DNA of 64,000 nt from Rhizobium sp. WYCCWR10014 (GTDB taxonomy: Bacteria > Pseudomonadota > Alphaproteobacteria > Rhizobiales > Rhizobiaceae): NCBI RefSeq assembly GCF_001657485.1, contig NZ_LXFU01000037.1, forward strand, positions 62,001-126,000. Direction: 5' to 3'. Within the stretch, counting starts at the first letter, position 1. Each line of letters starts with the position of its first letter. Below, piece by piece: positions 37,116 to 45,002 of this stretch. A model generated the notes under the pieces. The model did not search any database. It was not told where the DNA came from and worked only from the letters and a program-made list of their open reading frames with translations. Made by a program: the position numbers and the translations under genes.

Positions 37116-37182
37116 CTCTCGCGTCTTTTTTGCAGGATTTCATAAAATGACGCAAAATCCTATCACATATATGACGCGAGAG
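37116..37182. promoter_or_regulatory. Phased GACGC sites between the Lrp-like gene and the racemase gene
   Basis: CTCTCGCGTC (37116-37125) and GACGCGAGAG (37173-37182) are perfect 10-bp inverted repeats. An extra ATGACGC (37147-37153) lies exactly 24 bases from the ATGACGC at 37171. Spaced half-sites of this kind suit binding by an Lrp octamer. Confidence 0.5.
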
Positions 37183-37258
37183 ACAAACAAAGCAAACACG
37201 TCGCGTCGGGATTGCGGCATCATTTTCGAAAGTTCAGAAGCATGGAGAGCATGAAGAG

Positions 37259-37978
37259 ATGGAAACGATCGGCCTTATCGGCGGCATGAGTTTCGAAAGT
37301 TCGGCGGTCTATTATCGTGTCGTCAACGAGATGGTGCGTGACCGCAAGGGTGGCCTCGCCTCTGCCGAACTCATCCTGCATTCGGTCAATTTCGAGGAGA
37401 TCGTCGCGCTTCAGAAGGCCGGCGACTGGGATATGGCTGCCCGCCGCCTCGCCGACGTGGCGCTGCGCCTGCAGATTGCCGGCGCGGGCTGCATCCTGAT
37501 CTGCACCAACACCATGCATCTGATCGCCGACAAGGTCGCGGAGAAGATCTCCGTGCCACTGATCCACATCATCGACGAGACGGCGAAATCGCTGCATGCG
37601 GCCGGCCGCAAGCGCCCGCTGCTGCTCGCCACTCGCTACACGATGGAGCACGGCTTCTACAGCGACCGGATGAAGAGCCTTGGTGTTGATATCATGGTGC
37701 CCGATGCTGGCGACCGCACGACCGTGCATGACATCATCTTCAACGAACTCTGCGCCGGCAAGGTGCTCGACAGCTCTCGCGACAAGCTCATGGCGGTGAT
37801 TGCACACGCCATCGACAACGGCGCCGACAGCATCATTCTCGGCTGCACCGAGATCTGCCTGATCCTCGATCCCGACCATTTGCCGCTGCCGGGCTTCGAC
37901 ACCACAGCGATCCATGCGCGGGCGGCGGTCGATTTCGCGCTCGGTGCAGACGAGACCGCGGAAGAAGAAGCGGCCTGA
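37259..37978 (+). CDS. Aspartate/glutamate racemase family protein
   Basis: 239 residues with both catalytic cysteines: Cys82 in CILICTNTMHLIADK and Cys196 in SIILGCTEICLIL. The start METIGLIGGMSFESSAVYYR is typical of the YgeA/aspartate racemase group. It interconverts L- and D-amino acids without cofactor; aspartate, glutamate or a broad set are possible substrates. Divergence from an Lrp-type regulator suggests induction by an amino acid. Confidence 0.88.
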   Translation: METIGLIGGMSFESSAVYYRVVNEMVRDRKGGLASAELILHSVNFEEIVALQKAGDWDMAARRLADVALRLQIAGAGCILICTNTMHLIADKVAEKISVPLIHIIDETAKSLHAAGRKRPLLLATRYTMEHGFYSDRMKSLGVDIMVPDAGDRTTVHDIIFNELCAGKVLDSSRDKLMAVIAHAIDNGADSIILGCTEICLILDPDHLPLPGFDTTAIHARAAVDFALGADETAEEEAA

Positions 37979-38015
37979 CATCAGCGAATTAGTTGACTCA
38001 GTCCATTAAATGCAG

Positions 38016-38044
38016 GACAAGAACTCCATCTGGAGATTCTTGTC
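38016..38044. promoter_or_regulatory. Operator-like box 1 of the MarR-GNAT gene
   Basis: GACAAGAA-CTCCA-TC-TGGAG-A-TTCTTGTC is an almost perfect 29-base inverted repeat. Its left part recurs at 38171-38193, next to the MarR-GNAT start codon. Confidence 0.6.
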
Positions 38045-38072
38045 AGCTTGTTGACAAACCTCGTTCTTGACT

Positions 38073-38143
38073 CGGCGTCATCCTCGGCCTCGTGCCGAGG
38101 ATCTGCTGCAGATGCTCGGGACAACCCCGAGCATGACGAGAGA
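38073..38143. repeat. REP-like palindromic element
   Basis: GTCATCCTCGGC...GCCGAGGAT and TGCTCGGGACAACCCCGAGCA form two adjacent hairpins, ending with ATGACGAG that mirrors the start CTCGGCGTCAT. The pattern is common between genes in Rhizobiales. It lies between the two operator-like boxes. Confidence 0.6.
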
Positions 38144-38170
38144 GTAGTTGGCCGACTTTATCAGCGGTCT

Positions 38171-38193
38171 GACAAGATCTCCATTTGGAGATC
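38171..38193. promoter_or_regulatory. Operator-like box 2 overlapping the MarR-GNAT ribosome binding site
   Basis: GACAAGATCTCCA followed by TTTGGAGATC repeats the sequence of box 1 with two changes. GATCTCC and GGAGATC form a stem whose 3' arm contains the GGAG ribosome binding site of the gene starting at 38197, so binding or RNA folding here would block expression. Confidence 0.6.
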
Positions 38194-38196
38194 ATC

Positions 38197-39114
38197 ATGT
38201 CTAACCTATCGCTCATCGAAACCGCCCGCGATTTCAACCGCTTCTATACGAACTTCCTAGGCCTCTTGAACAAGGCCTATCTCGACACGCCCTTCACGCT
38301 GACCGATGCCCGCATCCTCTTCGAGATTGGCTCGCATGGGGGCATCAGCGCTGTAACGCTTGCCCGCGACCTGCAGCTCGACCCGGCCTATCTCAGCCGC
38401 ATCCTAAAGCGTTTTCGCGCCGAAGGGCTGATCGAAACCAGCCCCGACCCGGTAGATCTTCGCAGCCAGGTCATCACTGTCACCGATCGGGGACGAGAGA
38501 CGTTCGAGGAACTCGGAAGACGCTCCAATGCGCAGATCGCCGCTCGTTTCGATCGCTTGGCGACTGGCGAACCGGAGGCCGCCGTCTCCGCCATGCACAC
38601 GATCCGCGCCCTGCTCGACCCGGCGGCGAAGCCCGCCCCGGCCATCATCCGCGCCCACCGAGCCGGCGATATCGGCTGGATCGTTCAGAGCCAGGGCCGC
38701 TTCTACGCAGAAGAATACGGCTGGGATCTGCGCTTCGAGGCGCTGGTCGCCGAGGTCGCCGGAAAATTCCTCGCCAATTTCGATCCGGCCAAGGAATATT
38801 GCTGGATTGCCGAACGCGGCGGCATCAATGTCGGTTCGGTCCTCGTCACCAATGGCGGCGACGGCATCGCCAAGCTCCGCCTGCTCTATGTCGACAAATC
38901 AGCCCGCCGCCTCGGGCTCGGCAAACTGCTGGTCGACGAATGCATCCACTTCTCCAGGCAGAAGGGCTACCGCCAACTCTCGCTCTGGACCAACGACATG
39001 CTGGAGACCGCCCGCGCCATCTACGTCAAGGCGGGCTTTCGCGTTGTCTCCGAGGAGAGACATAAGATGTTCGGCCCCGAGGCGAACGGCCAGAACTGGG
39101 TGCTCGATCTCTGA
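38197..39114 (+). CDS. MarR-GNAT fusion: regulator with acetyltransferase domain
   Basis: 305 residues from the ATG at 38197 behind GGAG. Residues 5-140 are a MarR winged helix (TLARDLQLDPAYLSRILKRF, DPVDLRSQVITVTDRGRETF). Residues 150-305 are a GNAT acetyltransferase: IIRAHRAGDIGWIVQSQGRF, acetyl-CoA loop SARRLGLGKLLVDECIHF, and ETARAIYVKAGFRVVSEERH. Such two-domain proteins are widespread in rhizobia, but their acetylation substrates are mostly unknown. Two related palindromes upstream suggest autoregulation. Confidence 0.88.
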   Translation: MSNLSLIETARDFNRFYTNFLGLLNKAYLDTPFTLTDARILFEIGSHGGISAVTLARDLQLDPAYLSRILKRFRAEGLIETSPDPVDLRSQVITVTDRGRETFEELGRRSNAQIAARFDRLATGEPEAAVSAMHTIRALLDPAAKPAPAIIRAHRAGDIGWIVQSQGRFYAEEYGWDLRFEALVAEVAGKFLANFDPAKEYCWIAERGGINVGSVLVTNGGDGIAKLRLLYVDKSARRLGLGKLLVDECIHFSRQKGYRQLSLWTNDMLETARAIYVKAGFRVVSEERHKMFGPEANGQNWVLDL

Positions 39115-39138
39115 ATTTGCCGCGTCGCAAAATTTCAC

Positions 39139-39167
39139 TTGATTTGGAAACGATCATTCCCTAATTA
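39139..39167 (+). promoter_or_regulatory. Promoter and TetR-type operator for a probably leaderless mRNA
   Basis: TTGATT (39139-39144) and TAATTA (39162-39167) are 17 bases apart. The gene's ATG at 39174 falls where transcription should start, and no ribosome binding site precedes it. GGAA, ACGATCA, TTCC (39146-39160) lies between the promoter boxes, resembling a TetR operator. Confidence 0.5.
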
Positions 39168-39173
39168 GGCACC

Positions 39174-39797
39174 ATGACCGTTGCCACCCTCACATCAGAA
39201 GCAAAGCCCCGCAGCCGTGGCCGTCCGCGCGAGTTCGATATGGACGCAGCACTCGATGCGGCGCTGCGCGTCTTTTCCGAACGCGGCTACCACGCCGCCG
39301 CCATCAGCGAATTGACCGAAGCAATGGGCCTTGCTTCGGGGAGCATCTACAAGGCATTCAAGGATAAGCGCGGTATCTTCCTAGCTGCTTTTGCCCATTA
39401 TCGAAAACTCGGCCGACGGCGCCTGGAAGCAATGATCGCGTCTGCAAAGACGGGTCGCGAGAAGGTCTTCCAGATGGTGATGTATTATACCGAGCTCTCC
39501 TATGGTGAAGCCGGCCGCAAAGGCTGTCTTGTCGTTGGCGGCGCCAACGACTTCGCCCTGCTTGACGAGGAAGCCGCTGCCCACGTCGTGACGGCTTTTG
39601 CCGCGGACGAAAAGCTGATGGCCGATCTCATCCGCACCGGCCAGGCAGACGGCACCATTCCGAAGACGGTAGACCCGGATGCCGCCGCCCTCGCCTTCCT
39701 CTGCTTTACCAAAGGCCTGCGCGTCATCGGCAAAACAGGACGCAGCAGGGAAGAGATGCTGTCTGCGGCCGAGGCCGCGATGAAGCTCGTGACCTGA
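39174..39797 (+). CDS. TetR family regulator
   Basis: 207 residues. The helix-turn-helix is MDAALDAALRVFSERGYHAA with ISELTEAMGLASGSIYKAFK, preceded by a basic arm with RSRGRPREFD. The C-terminal ligand domain contains GCLVVGGANDFALLDEEAAA, as in the YxaF/NemR-like group that responds to electrophiles or drugs. An MFS exporter gene follows 109 bases downstream on the same strand and is the probable target. The start codon appears to coincide with the transcript 5' end. Confidence 0.85.
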   Translation: MTVATLTSEAKPRSRGRPREFDMDAALDAALRVFSERGYHAAAISELTEAMGLASGSIYKAFKDKRGIFLAAFAHYRKLGRRRLEAMIASAKTGREKVFQMVMYYTELSYGEAGRKGCLVVGGANDFALLDEEAAAHVVTAFAADEKLMADLIRTGQADGTIPKTVDPDAAALAFLCFTKGLRVIGKTGRSREEMLSAAEAAMKLVT

Positions 39798-39906
39798 AAA
39801 GTCCGCACCATGGACGAGAGAATACCGGCATTCGGTCAAAGATCGGGTGGCCGCAGCTAGCATATTTGCATTCATTCCTTCCAATCTTTGAATACCGGAG
39901 TTTCCG

Positions 39907-41115
39907 ATGAGCATTTCGGCCACGACACCCGATACGGCCATTCCTAGGGCGCTATCCCCCTGGCTCACCTTCCTTTTTGCTGCCGCCTGCGGGTTAGTGG
40001 CCGCCAATCTCTATTACGGCCAGCCGCTCGCCGGCCCGATCAGCGCCGATCTCGGCTTCACACCTGCCGCCACCGGCTTGATCGTCACGCTGACGCAGAT
40101 CGGCTACGGCCTCGGTCTGCTGCTGATCGTGCCGCTCGGCGACCTCACCGAAAACCGCCGTCTGGTGCTGATGCTGATCGCCGTATCCGCAGTCGCGCTC
40201 ATCGGCGCGGCGTTGTCGTCGACGCCCACGGCCTTCCTCGTCGCCTCGCTCTCTATCGGTCTTTCATCGGTCGCAGTTCAGGTCCTGGTTCCCTTCGCTG
40301 CCAACATGGCGCCGGATGCAACGCGCGGCCAGGTCGTCGGCAACGTCATGAGCGGCCTTCTCTGCGGCATCATGCTCGCCCGCCCCTTCGCGAGCTTCGT
40401 CGCCGAAGCCTCTTCCTGGCATGTGGTTTACTATGTCACTGCTGGCGTCATGCTTGTGCTCGCCGTCGTGCTCCGCGCCAGCCTGCCGGTCCGCCGGCCG
40501 ACGACCAGGCTACGCTACGGCGAACTGCTCGCCTCCATGGGCCATCTGGCGCTCACCTCGCGGGTGCTGCAGCGTCGGGCGCTCTATCAGGCCGGCATGT
40601 TCGGCGCCTTCAGCCTGTTCTGGACGACGACGCCGCTGTTGCTCGCAAGTCCCGCCTTCGGCCTGACGCAGAATGGCATTGCCCTCTTCGCGCTCGCAGG
40701 TGCTGCAGGCGCCGTCGCTTCGCCGATCGCCGGCCGGCTTGCCGACCGCGGCATGACGAAGATCGCCTCGACGCTTGCCATGCTGCTCGGCATGGCTGCC
40801 TTCCTGATCGGCCATTTCGCCAGCGATGGCTCGCTTGGCGCATTGCTGCTCTTGACGGCAGCGGCGATCCTTCTCGATTTCGGCGTAACGACCAATCTCG
40901 TCTGCGGCCAGCGCGCCATCTATGCGCTGAATCCGGAACACCGCAGCCGGCTCAACGGTCTGTTCATGGCAACCTTCTTTGCCGGCGGCGCGCTGGGCTC
41001 GGCGCTCGGCGGCTGGGCCTATGCGACCGGCGGCTGGACGATGACGGCTTGGATCGGCTTCTGCTTCCCGGCGCTGGCCTTCCTGCTGTTCCTAACGGAA
41101 GGACGCGGCAAGTAA
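39907..41115 (+). CDS. MFS transporter, probable drug or metabolite exporter
   Basis: 402 residues with 12 predicted helices. After helix 1 comes AANLYYGQPLAGPISADLGF; the MFS loop 2-3 motif is PLGDLTENRRLVLM, and the second half has AGRLADRGMTKIASTLAMLL. The AANLYYNQPLL-like start is characteristic of a subgroup of 12-helix exporters (YnfM/SotB-like). With the TetR gene just upstream it forms a regulator-exporter module. Substrate unknown. Confidence 0.85.
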   Translation: MSISATTPDTAIPRALSPWLTFLFAAACGLVAANLYYGQPLAGPISADLGFTPAATGLIVTLTQIGYGLGLLLIVPLGDLTENRRLVLMLIAVSAVALIGAALSSTPTAFLVASLSIGLSSVAVQVLVPFAANMAPDATRGQVVGNVMSGLLCGIMLARPFASFVAEASSWHVVYYVTAGVMLVLAVVLRASLPVRRPTTRLRYGELLASMGHLALTSRVLQRRALYQAGMFGAFSLFWTTTPLLLASPAFGLTQNGIALFALAGAAGAVASPIAGRLADRGMTKIASTLAMLLGMAAFLIGHFASDGSLGALLLLTAAAILLDFGVTTNLVCGQRAIYALNPEHRSRLNGLFMATFFAGGALGSALGGWAYATGGWTMTAWIGFCFPALAFLLFLTEGRGK

Positions 41116-41247
41116 GGCACCATTTGAATCCAGGATCGAACATCTAAAACCTTGACAGAGCCAACTTATAGATGTCGCTTCCAGGAAGCAGCGTATTCAT
41201 CCGTTTGAGAGCTGCAGAATTTTCGGCTTTTTGCATGGGATTCCGAC

Positions 41248-41478
41248 ATGGAGATAGACGAAGAGAAAATCGACAATGCCGTTCTCGCATTGTTATGGCT
41301 GACGTTGCATGACGGGGATCGGGCCTGGAAGAGTTTTGACTGGGCCGTAATGGACCGTTTGAATCAGAAGGGTCTGATTGCAAATCCCGCAGGCAAGGCC
41401 AAGTCCGTCGTTCTGAGCGACGAAGGTTTGCGACGATCGGAGGAACTGTTCCGCGCTCTGTTCACGCGATCGACATGA
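41248..41478 (+). CDS. DUF6429 family small protein
   Basis: 76 residues: MEIDEEKIDNAVLALLWLTL, then RAWKSFDWAVMDRLNQKGLI and PAGKAKSVVLSDEGLRRSEE. The pattern resembles short winged-helix-like DUF6429 proteins widespread in bacteria, where KSVVLTDEG occupies the wing. A DNA-binding or toxin-related role is possible but unproven. No obvious partner is present; the convergent neighbour is an HxlR regulator. Confidence 0.7.
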   Translation: MEIDEEKIDNAVLALLWLTLHDGDRAWKSFDWAVMDRLNQKGLIANPAGKAKSVVLSDEGLRRSEELFRALFTRST

Positions 41479-41506
41479 TGGTCGCTCTTCCGATTTATCA
41501 GCGGCA

Positions 41507-41923
41507 CTAGCTGTTGTGAGAATCGAACTGAGAACGGGCGGCGCGAACGGCATCATGGTTCGCTTCCGCCCAGTTCAGAAGCTGCGACAGCGGCTGGTAG
41601 AGCGAACGTCCGAGTTCGGTCATCGAATATTCGACGCTCGGCGGCTTGGTCGGGAATACCTCGCGGTCGATATAACCATCCCTTTGCAGGTCGCGCAGCG
41701 TTTGCGTCAGCATGCGCTGCGAAATATCGGGGATCATTCGCCGCAGCTCGCCGAAGCGATAGGGCCGATCCGCCAGCACCTCGAGTAGCAGCGTCGACCA
41801 TTTGCCGCCGATCTGCTGCATCATGTCCCTGACCGGGCAATTGCCGAAATCGAGGCCGGCGAGATCGATCTCGCGCCGCGCCCCCGGCACCCTGTTCTTC
41901 AGACTGACAACCGCACCGCTCAT
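41507..41923 (-). CDS. HxlR family redox regulator (YtfH/QorR-like)
   Basis: 138 residues with the HxlR signature: [20 protein letters not shown] (Cys29), [40 protein letters not shown]. The conserved N-terminal cysteine is used by QorR and HypR to sense oxidants or quinones. The gene is divergent from a QorB-like quinone reductase, the same pairing as ytfH-ytfG in E. coli, so it should repress that gene until oxidised. Confidence 0.9.
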   Translation of the reverse strand: MSGAVVSLKNRVPGARREIDLAGLDFGNCPVRDMMQQIGGKWSTLLLEVLADRPYRFGELRRMIPDISQRMLTQTLRDLQRDGYIDREVFPTKPPSVEYSMTELGRSLYQPLSQLLNWAEANHDAVRAARSQFDSHNS

Positions 41924-42060
41924 CTGCTGGTTCCCTTTTGGTAACGTAGAGCTGAAAAACTGCCTCCTTTACACCGCCAAGTCAATTCCTATTCTAGTGT
42001 TACTCTCTTTTCGAGACTACCTGCGCAACCCAGCGAGCAAAACACAGAAGGAAACGACGT

Positions 42061-42948
42061 ATGAGCGAAACCATCCTGGTCACCGGCGCTGCCGGGCAGC
42101 TCGGCCAGCGTGTCATCCATCACCTCATCGAGACCTACAAGGTCGCCCCCGGCAACATCGTTGCCGCGACGCGCAGCCCGGAAAAGATCTCCGAACTCGA
42201 AAAGAAGGGCGTCGTCACCCGCAAGGCCGATTTCGATGACGCGGCAGGTCTGGAGAAGGCTTTCGCCGGTGTCGACCGGCTGCTGATCATCAGCACCGAT
42301 GCGCTCGACACTCCCGGCAAGCGCCTCGCCCAGCACAAGGGCGCCGTTGCAGTGGCCGTGAAGGCTGGCGTCAAGCACATCGCCTACACCTCCATGCCGG
42401 CGCCGGAAGATTCGCTCGTCACCTTCGCGCCCGATCATCTCGGCAGCGAAAACGCCATCAAGGCAAGCGGCATCGCCTATACGATCATCCGCGATGCCTG
42501 GTATCACGACAATTACCTGCACGGCATGCCGCACAACCTGCAGGGCGGCAAATGGTATAGCGCCACGGGTGACGGCAAGGTCTCGACCATCTCGCGTGAC
42601 GACTGCGCCCTGGCGATCGCCGCAGCCCTTGCCTCCGGCACCTCGACCAGCGCCACCTATACGCTGACCGGCGCGCAATCGCTGAACAACCGGCAGATTG
42701 CTGCCATCGTTTCCGACGTCGCCGGCAAGCCGCTCGAAGTGATCGACGTCACCGACGAACAGCTCGGCCAAGGCATGCGCGGCGCCGGCCTTCTGGGTTT
42801 CGTCGCCGACATGCTGGTGTCTGCCGACGCCAACACCCGCGCCGGCAAGTTCGACATCGTCACCGAAGACTTCACCAAGCTGACCGGCAAACAGCCGCAG
42901 CCACTGAAGGATTTCTTCGTCGAACACAAGGCGGCCCTAACCGCCTAA
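42061..42948 (+). CDS. qorB: NAD(P)H:quinone oxidoreductase, QorB/YtfG-like
   Basis: 295 residues, an NmrA-type atypical short-chain dehydrogenase: MSETILVTGAAGQLGQRVIH carries the GxxGxxG-type loop, followed by RLLIISTDALDTPGKRLAQH, IAYTSMPAPEDSLVTFAPDH and TIIRDAWYHDNYL. QorB reduces quinones with NADPH. Its divergence from an HxlR regulator with a sensing cysteine supports a role against quinone or electrophile stress. A strong terminator follows. Confidence 0.9.
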   Translation: MSETILVTGAAGQLGQRVIHHLIETYKVAPGNIVAATRSPEKISELEKKGVVTRKADFDDAAGLEKAFAGVDRLLIISTDALDTPGKRLAQHKGAVAVAVKAGVKHIAYTSMPAPEDSLVTFAPDHLGSENAIKASGIAYTIIRDAWYHDNYLHGMPHNLQGGKWYSATGDGKVSTISRDDCALAIAAALASGTSTSATYTLTGAQSLNNRQIAAIVSDVAGKPLEVIDVTDEQLGQGMRGAGLLGFVADMLVSADANTRAGKFDIVTEDFTKLTGKQPQPLKDFFVEHKAALTA

Positions 42949-42967
42949 GGCGGGATAAGGCCGCCTG

Positions 42968-43001
42968 GAAAGCCCGCCTCGCACATCAGGGGCGGGCTTT
43001 C
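42968..43001. terminator. Bidirectional terminator between qorB and pdxJ
   Basis: GAAAGCCCGCC (42968-42978) and GGCGGGCTTTC (42991-43001) form an 11-bp stem. Plus strand continues TTCAATG; the AAAG/CTTT ends give U-containing tails both ways. It serves convergent genes. Confidence 0.7.
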
Positions 43002-43009
43002 TTCAATGA

Positions 43010-43762
43010 TCAAACCGCCTGCCCGCAAGCCCGGCAGAAGCGACGCACCGTTTCCGCCATGCCGTATTCCAGCGCATCGGCGGTCAGCCCGTGGCCGATC
43101 GAAACCTCGGCCAGAGCGGGAATGCGCTTCACCAGATCAGGCAGGTTTTCGACCGTCAGGTCATGGCCGGCATTGACGGCGAGGCCGATTGCGAGGGCCG
43201 CATCCGCGGTTCGTCCGAGCGCTTCTAGAATCGGGCTCGCCCGCTCCGGCGCGTCAAAGCAGCCGCCATAGGGACCGGTATAGAGCTCGATCCGATCGGC
43301 GCCCACCGCCTTGGCGATCTCGACCGCTTCTGCATCCCCATCGCCGTCGGCAAACAGCGACACCCGGCATCCCATCGTCTTCAGCCGCGCGACGGCATCG
43401 GTCAGGAACGCTTGGTGCTTGCGAAAATCCCAGCCGTGATCGGAGGTCGCCTGGGCGGGATCGTCGGGCACCAGCGTCACCTGCTCGGGTGCCGCCCCGG
43501 CGCAGAGTTCGAAGAATTCCTCGGTTGGATAGCCCTCGATATTGAACTCGGCCCTGGGGAATTCGTCGTCGATCAGGTTGCGGATGACAGGCAGGTCGGA
43601 AAAGCGGATGTGGCGCTGGTCGGGGCGCGGATGTACCGTCAGCCCGCTCGCACCGGATTTCAGCGCGATACGCCCGAGCGCTTCGACGCTCGGCCAAGGC
43701 AGGTCGCGTCGGTTGCGCAGCATGGCGACGGCGTTGAGGTTCACGGAGAGCTTGGCGGGCAT
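43010..43762 (-). CDS. pdxJ: Pyridoxine 5'-phosphate synthase
   Basis: 250 residues when started at [20 protein letters not shown] (43762), the usual family start; an ATG four codons upstream is possible. TIM barrel with [35 protein letters not shown] (catalytic Glu), [41 protein letters not shown] and [13 protein letters not shown]. It condenses 3-amino-2-oxopropyl phosphate with deoxyxylulose 5-phosphate to make pyridoxine 5'-phosphate, the vitamin B6 precursor needed by the aminotransferases in this window. Confidence 0.95.
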   Translation of the reverse strand: MPAKLSVNLNAVAMLRNRRDLPWPSVEALGRIALKSGASGLTVHPRPDQRHIRFSDLPVIRNLIDDEFPRAEFNIEGYPTEEFFELCAGAAPEQVTLVPDDPAQATSDHGWDFRKHQAFLTDAVARLKTMGCRVSLFADGDGDAEAVEIAKAVGADRIELYTGPYGGCFDAPERASPILEALGRTADAALAIGLAVNAGHDLTVENLPDLVKRIPALAEVSIGHGLTADALEYGMAETVRRFCRACGQAV

Positions 43763-44213
43763 GGCGAGATCCATCGGTCACGGAAATGGGAGGCCCTGCT
43801 TTTAAGCCAAGTGCTCCGCGATGGCCAACGAGATTCACAAATGAATGCGATGCCAATCGCTGATGGGCACCGAAATTACGCTGAGCATTTGCTGCACGCG
43901 TACCGCTGATAGTAAATCCCGTCACCTTTGAAGAGGACCGCCAGATCCCGCAGTGCAGCACATGTTTTTGTGCAACACACCCAAGAACCCGGCAAAATAT
44001 GCCGGTAAAGTTGCTATCCCATTTAAAAGAGATTATTTTTAGCACTTATAAAAAAGATCGTTCACGCATAACGTGGACATCGTATCGCGTAGAGTACGCC
44101 GCGTACTGCTTCTTTCCCACTGAGAAGAACGCCTAGAGGAAACCCCACTCGTCGCGCATGGGAAGCAACTGGCAAAGCCGCATGAGGTGCAACAACATGC
44201 CCCAGGAGGGTTC
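43763..44213. other. Long AT-rich divergent intergenic region
   Basis: About 450 bases between pdxJ and the MerR-LuxR gene. The stretch 43960-44060 is strikingly AT-rich for this genome. A 15-base palindrome AGTACGC-C-GCGTACT lies at 44093-44107. No open reading frame is convincing. The region is long enough for regulatory input or a small RNA, but I see no terminator inside it. Confidence 0.5.
44093..44107. promoter_or_regulatory. Palindrome upstream of the MerR-LuxR gene
   Basis: AGTACGC and GCGTACT flank a single C. It lies 106 bases before the start codon at 44214 and is the only strong short palindrome in the region, so it is a candidate autoregulatory site. Confidence 0.45.
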
Positions 44214-44906
44214 ATGCCAGACGGTTCCAAACGCCTGTTTGCCACCGCCGGTATCGCTTCGGAGGCCCGATCGAAATATCGGTTCCTGCCTTCAGCCGCG
44301 CTACCGCCGGATCTACCGGACGGTCCGGTGCCCATTGCCGACATGGCAAACGCATTCGGCGTCACGCACAGGACACTGCATTTCTATGAAGAGAAAGGGT
44401 TGATTTCAGCCAACCGCATCGGCCTGATGCGGGTCTACGGCCAGGACGATGTGATGCGCATGGCCGTCATTACAGTCTGCCGCGATACAGGCATGCCGAT
44501 CGCCGTCATCCAGGAACTGATGGACGAACTCCGCAACGCCGATTCGCAGGAAACGGCCGAAGCGATGTTCCGCGAGGCCATGCAGGTACGCAAACGCGAA
44601 CTGACGGCCGAGATGTCGACGCTGCATCGCCAGCTTCAGCAGGTCGGCGACCTCCTGGACTACGACGGCAACATCGAGGAACCGCCGTTAAACGACAATC
44701 AGGACAGTGCAAGCCTGACCCCGCAGGAGCGGCGTTGCCTGGAGCTCATGGCCGAGGGCTATTCCACCCAGCGGATCGCCCGGGCACTCGACCTGAAGCA
44801 TGACGAAACCCGTGACCTGGAAGCCGGAATCATCCTGAAGTTCCGCGCCAACAACCGCTTTCAGGCCATCGCCAAGGCAGTTCTGCTCGGCATCGTGCAG
44901 GCCTGA
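44214..44906 (+). CDS. MerR-type regulator with C-terminal LuxR-type helix-turn-helix
   Basis: 230 residues from the ATG at 44214 behind AGGAGG. Residues 40-110 are a MerR winged helix (PIADMANAFGVTHRTLHFYE, EKGLISANRIGLMRVYGQDD, MAVITVCRDTGMPIAVIQEL) followed by a coiled coil to about 145. Residues 160-228 then match a GerE/LuxR helix-turn-helix: SLTPQERRCLELMAEGYSTQ, RIARALDLKHDETRDLEAGI, then ILKFRANNRFQAIAKAVLLG. Having two DNA-binding domains of different families in one chain is unusual. No cysteines typical of metal-sensing MerR are present. Target unknown. Confidence 0.8.
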   Translation: MPDGSKRLFATAGIASEARSKYRFLPSAALPPDLPDGPVPIADMANAFGVTHRTLHFYEEKGLISANRIGLMRVYGQDDVMRMAVITVCRDTGMPIAVIQELMDELRNADSQETAEAMFREAMQVRKRELTAEMSTLHRQLQQVGDLLDYDGNIEEPPLNDNQDSASLTPQERRCLELMAEGYSTQRIARALDLKHDETRDLEAGIILKFRANNRFQAIAKAVLLGIVQA

Positions 44907-44917
44907 ATCACGCCCCT

Positions 44918-44944
44918 GACGGCCGCCACCGTCTCCTCTTTTTT
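44918..44944 (+). terminator. Weak terminator after the MerR-LuxR gene
   Basis: GACGG (44918-44922) and CCGTC (44929-44933) form a short stem followed by TCCTCTTTTTT. Confidence 0.45.
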
Positions 44945-45002
44945 CTGTCCGATTAGATGCATCTGGTCGCGGGTGCGACCGGGATCCATGGATGTAATCG
45001 GA

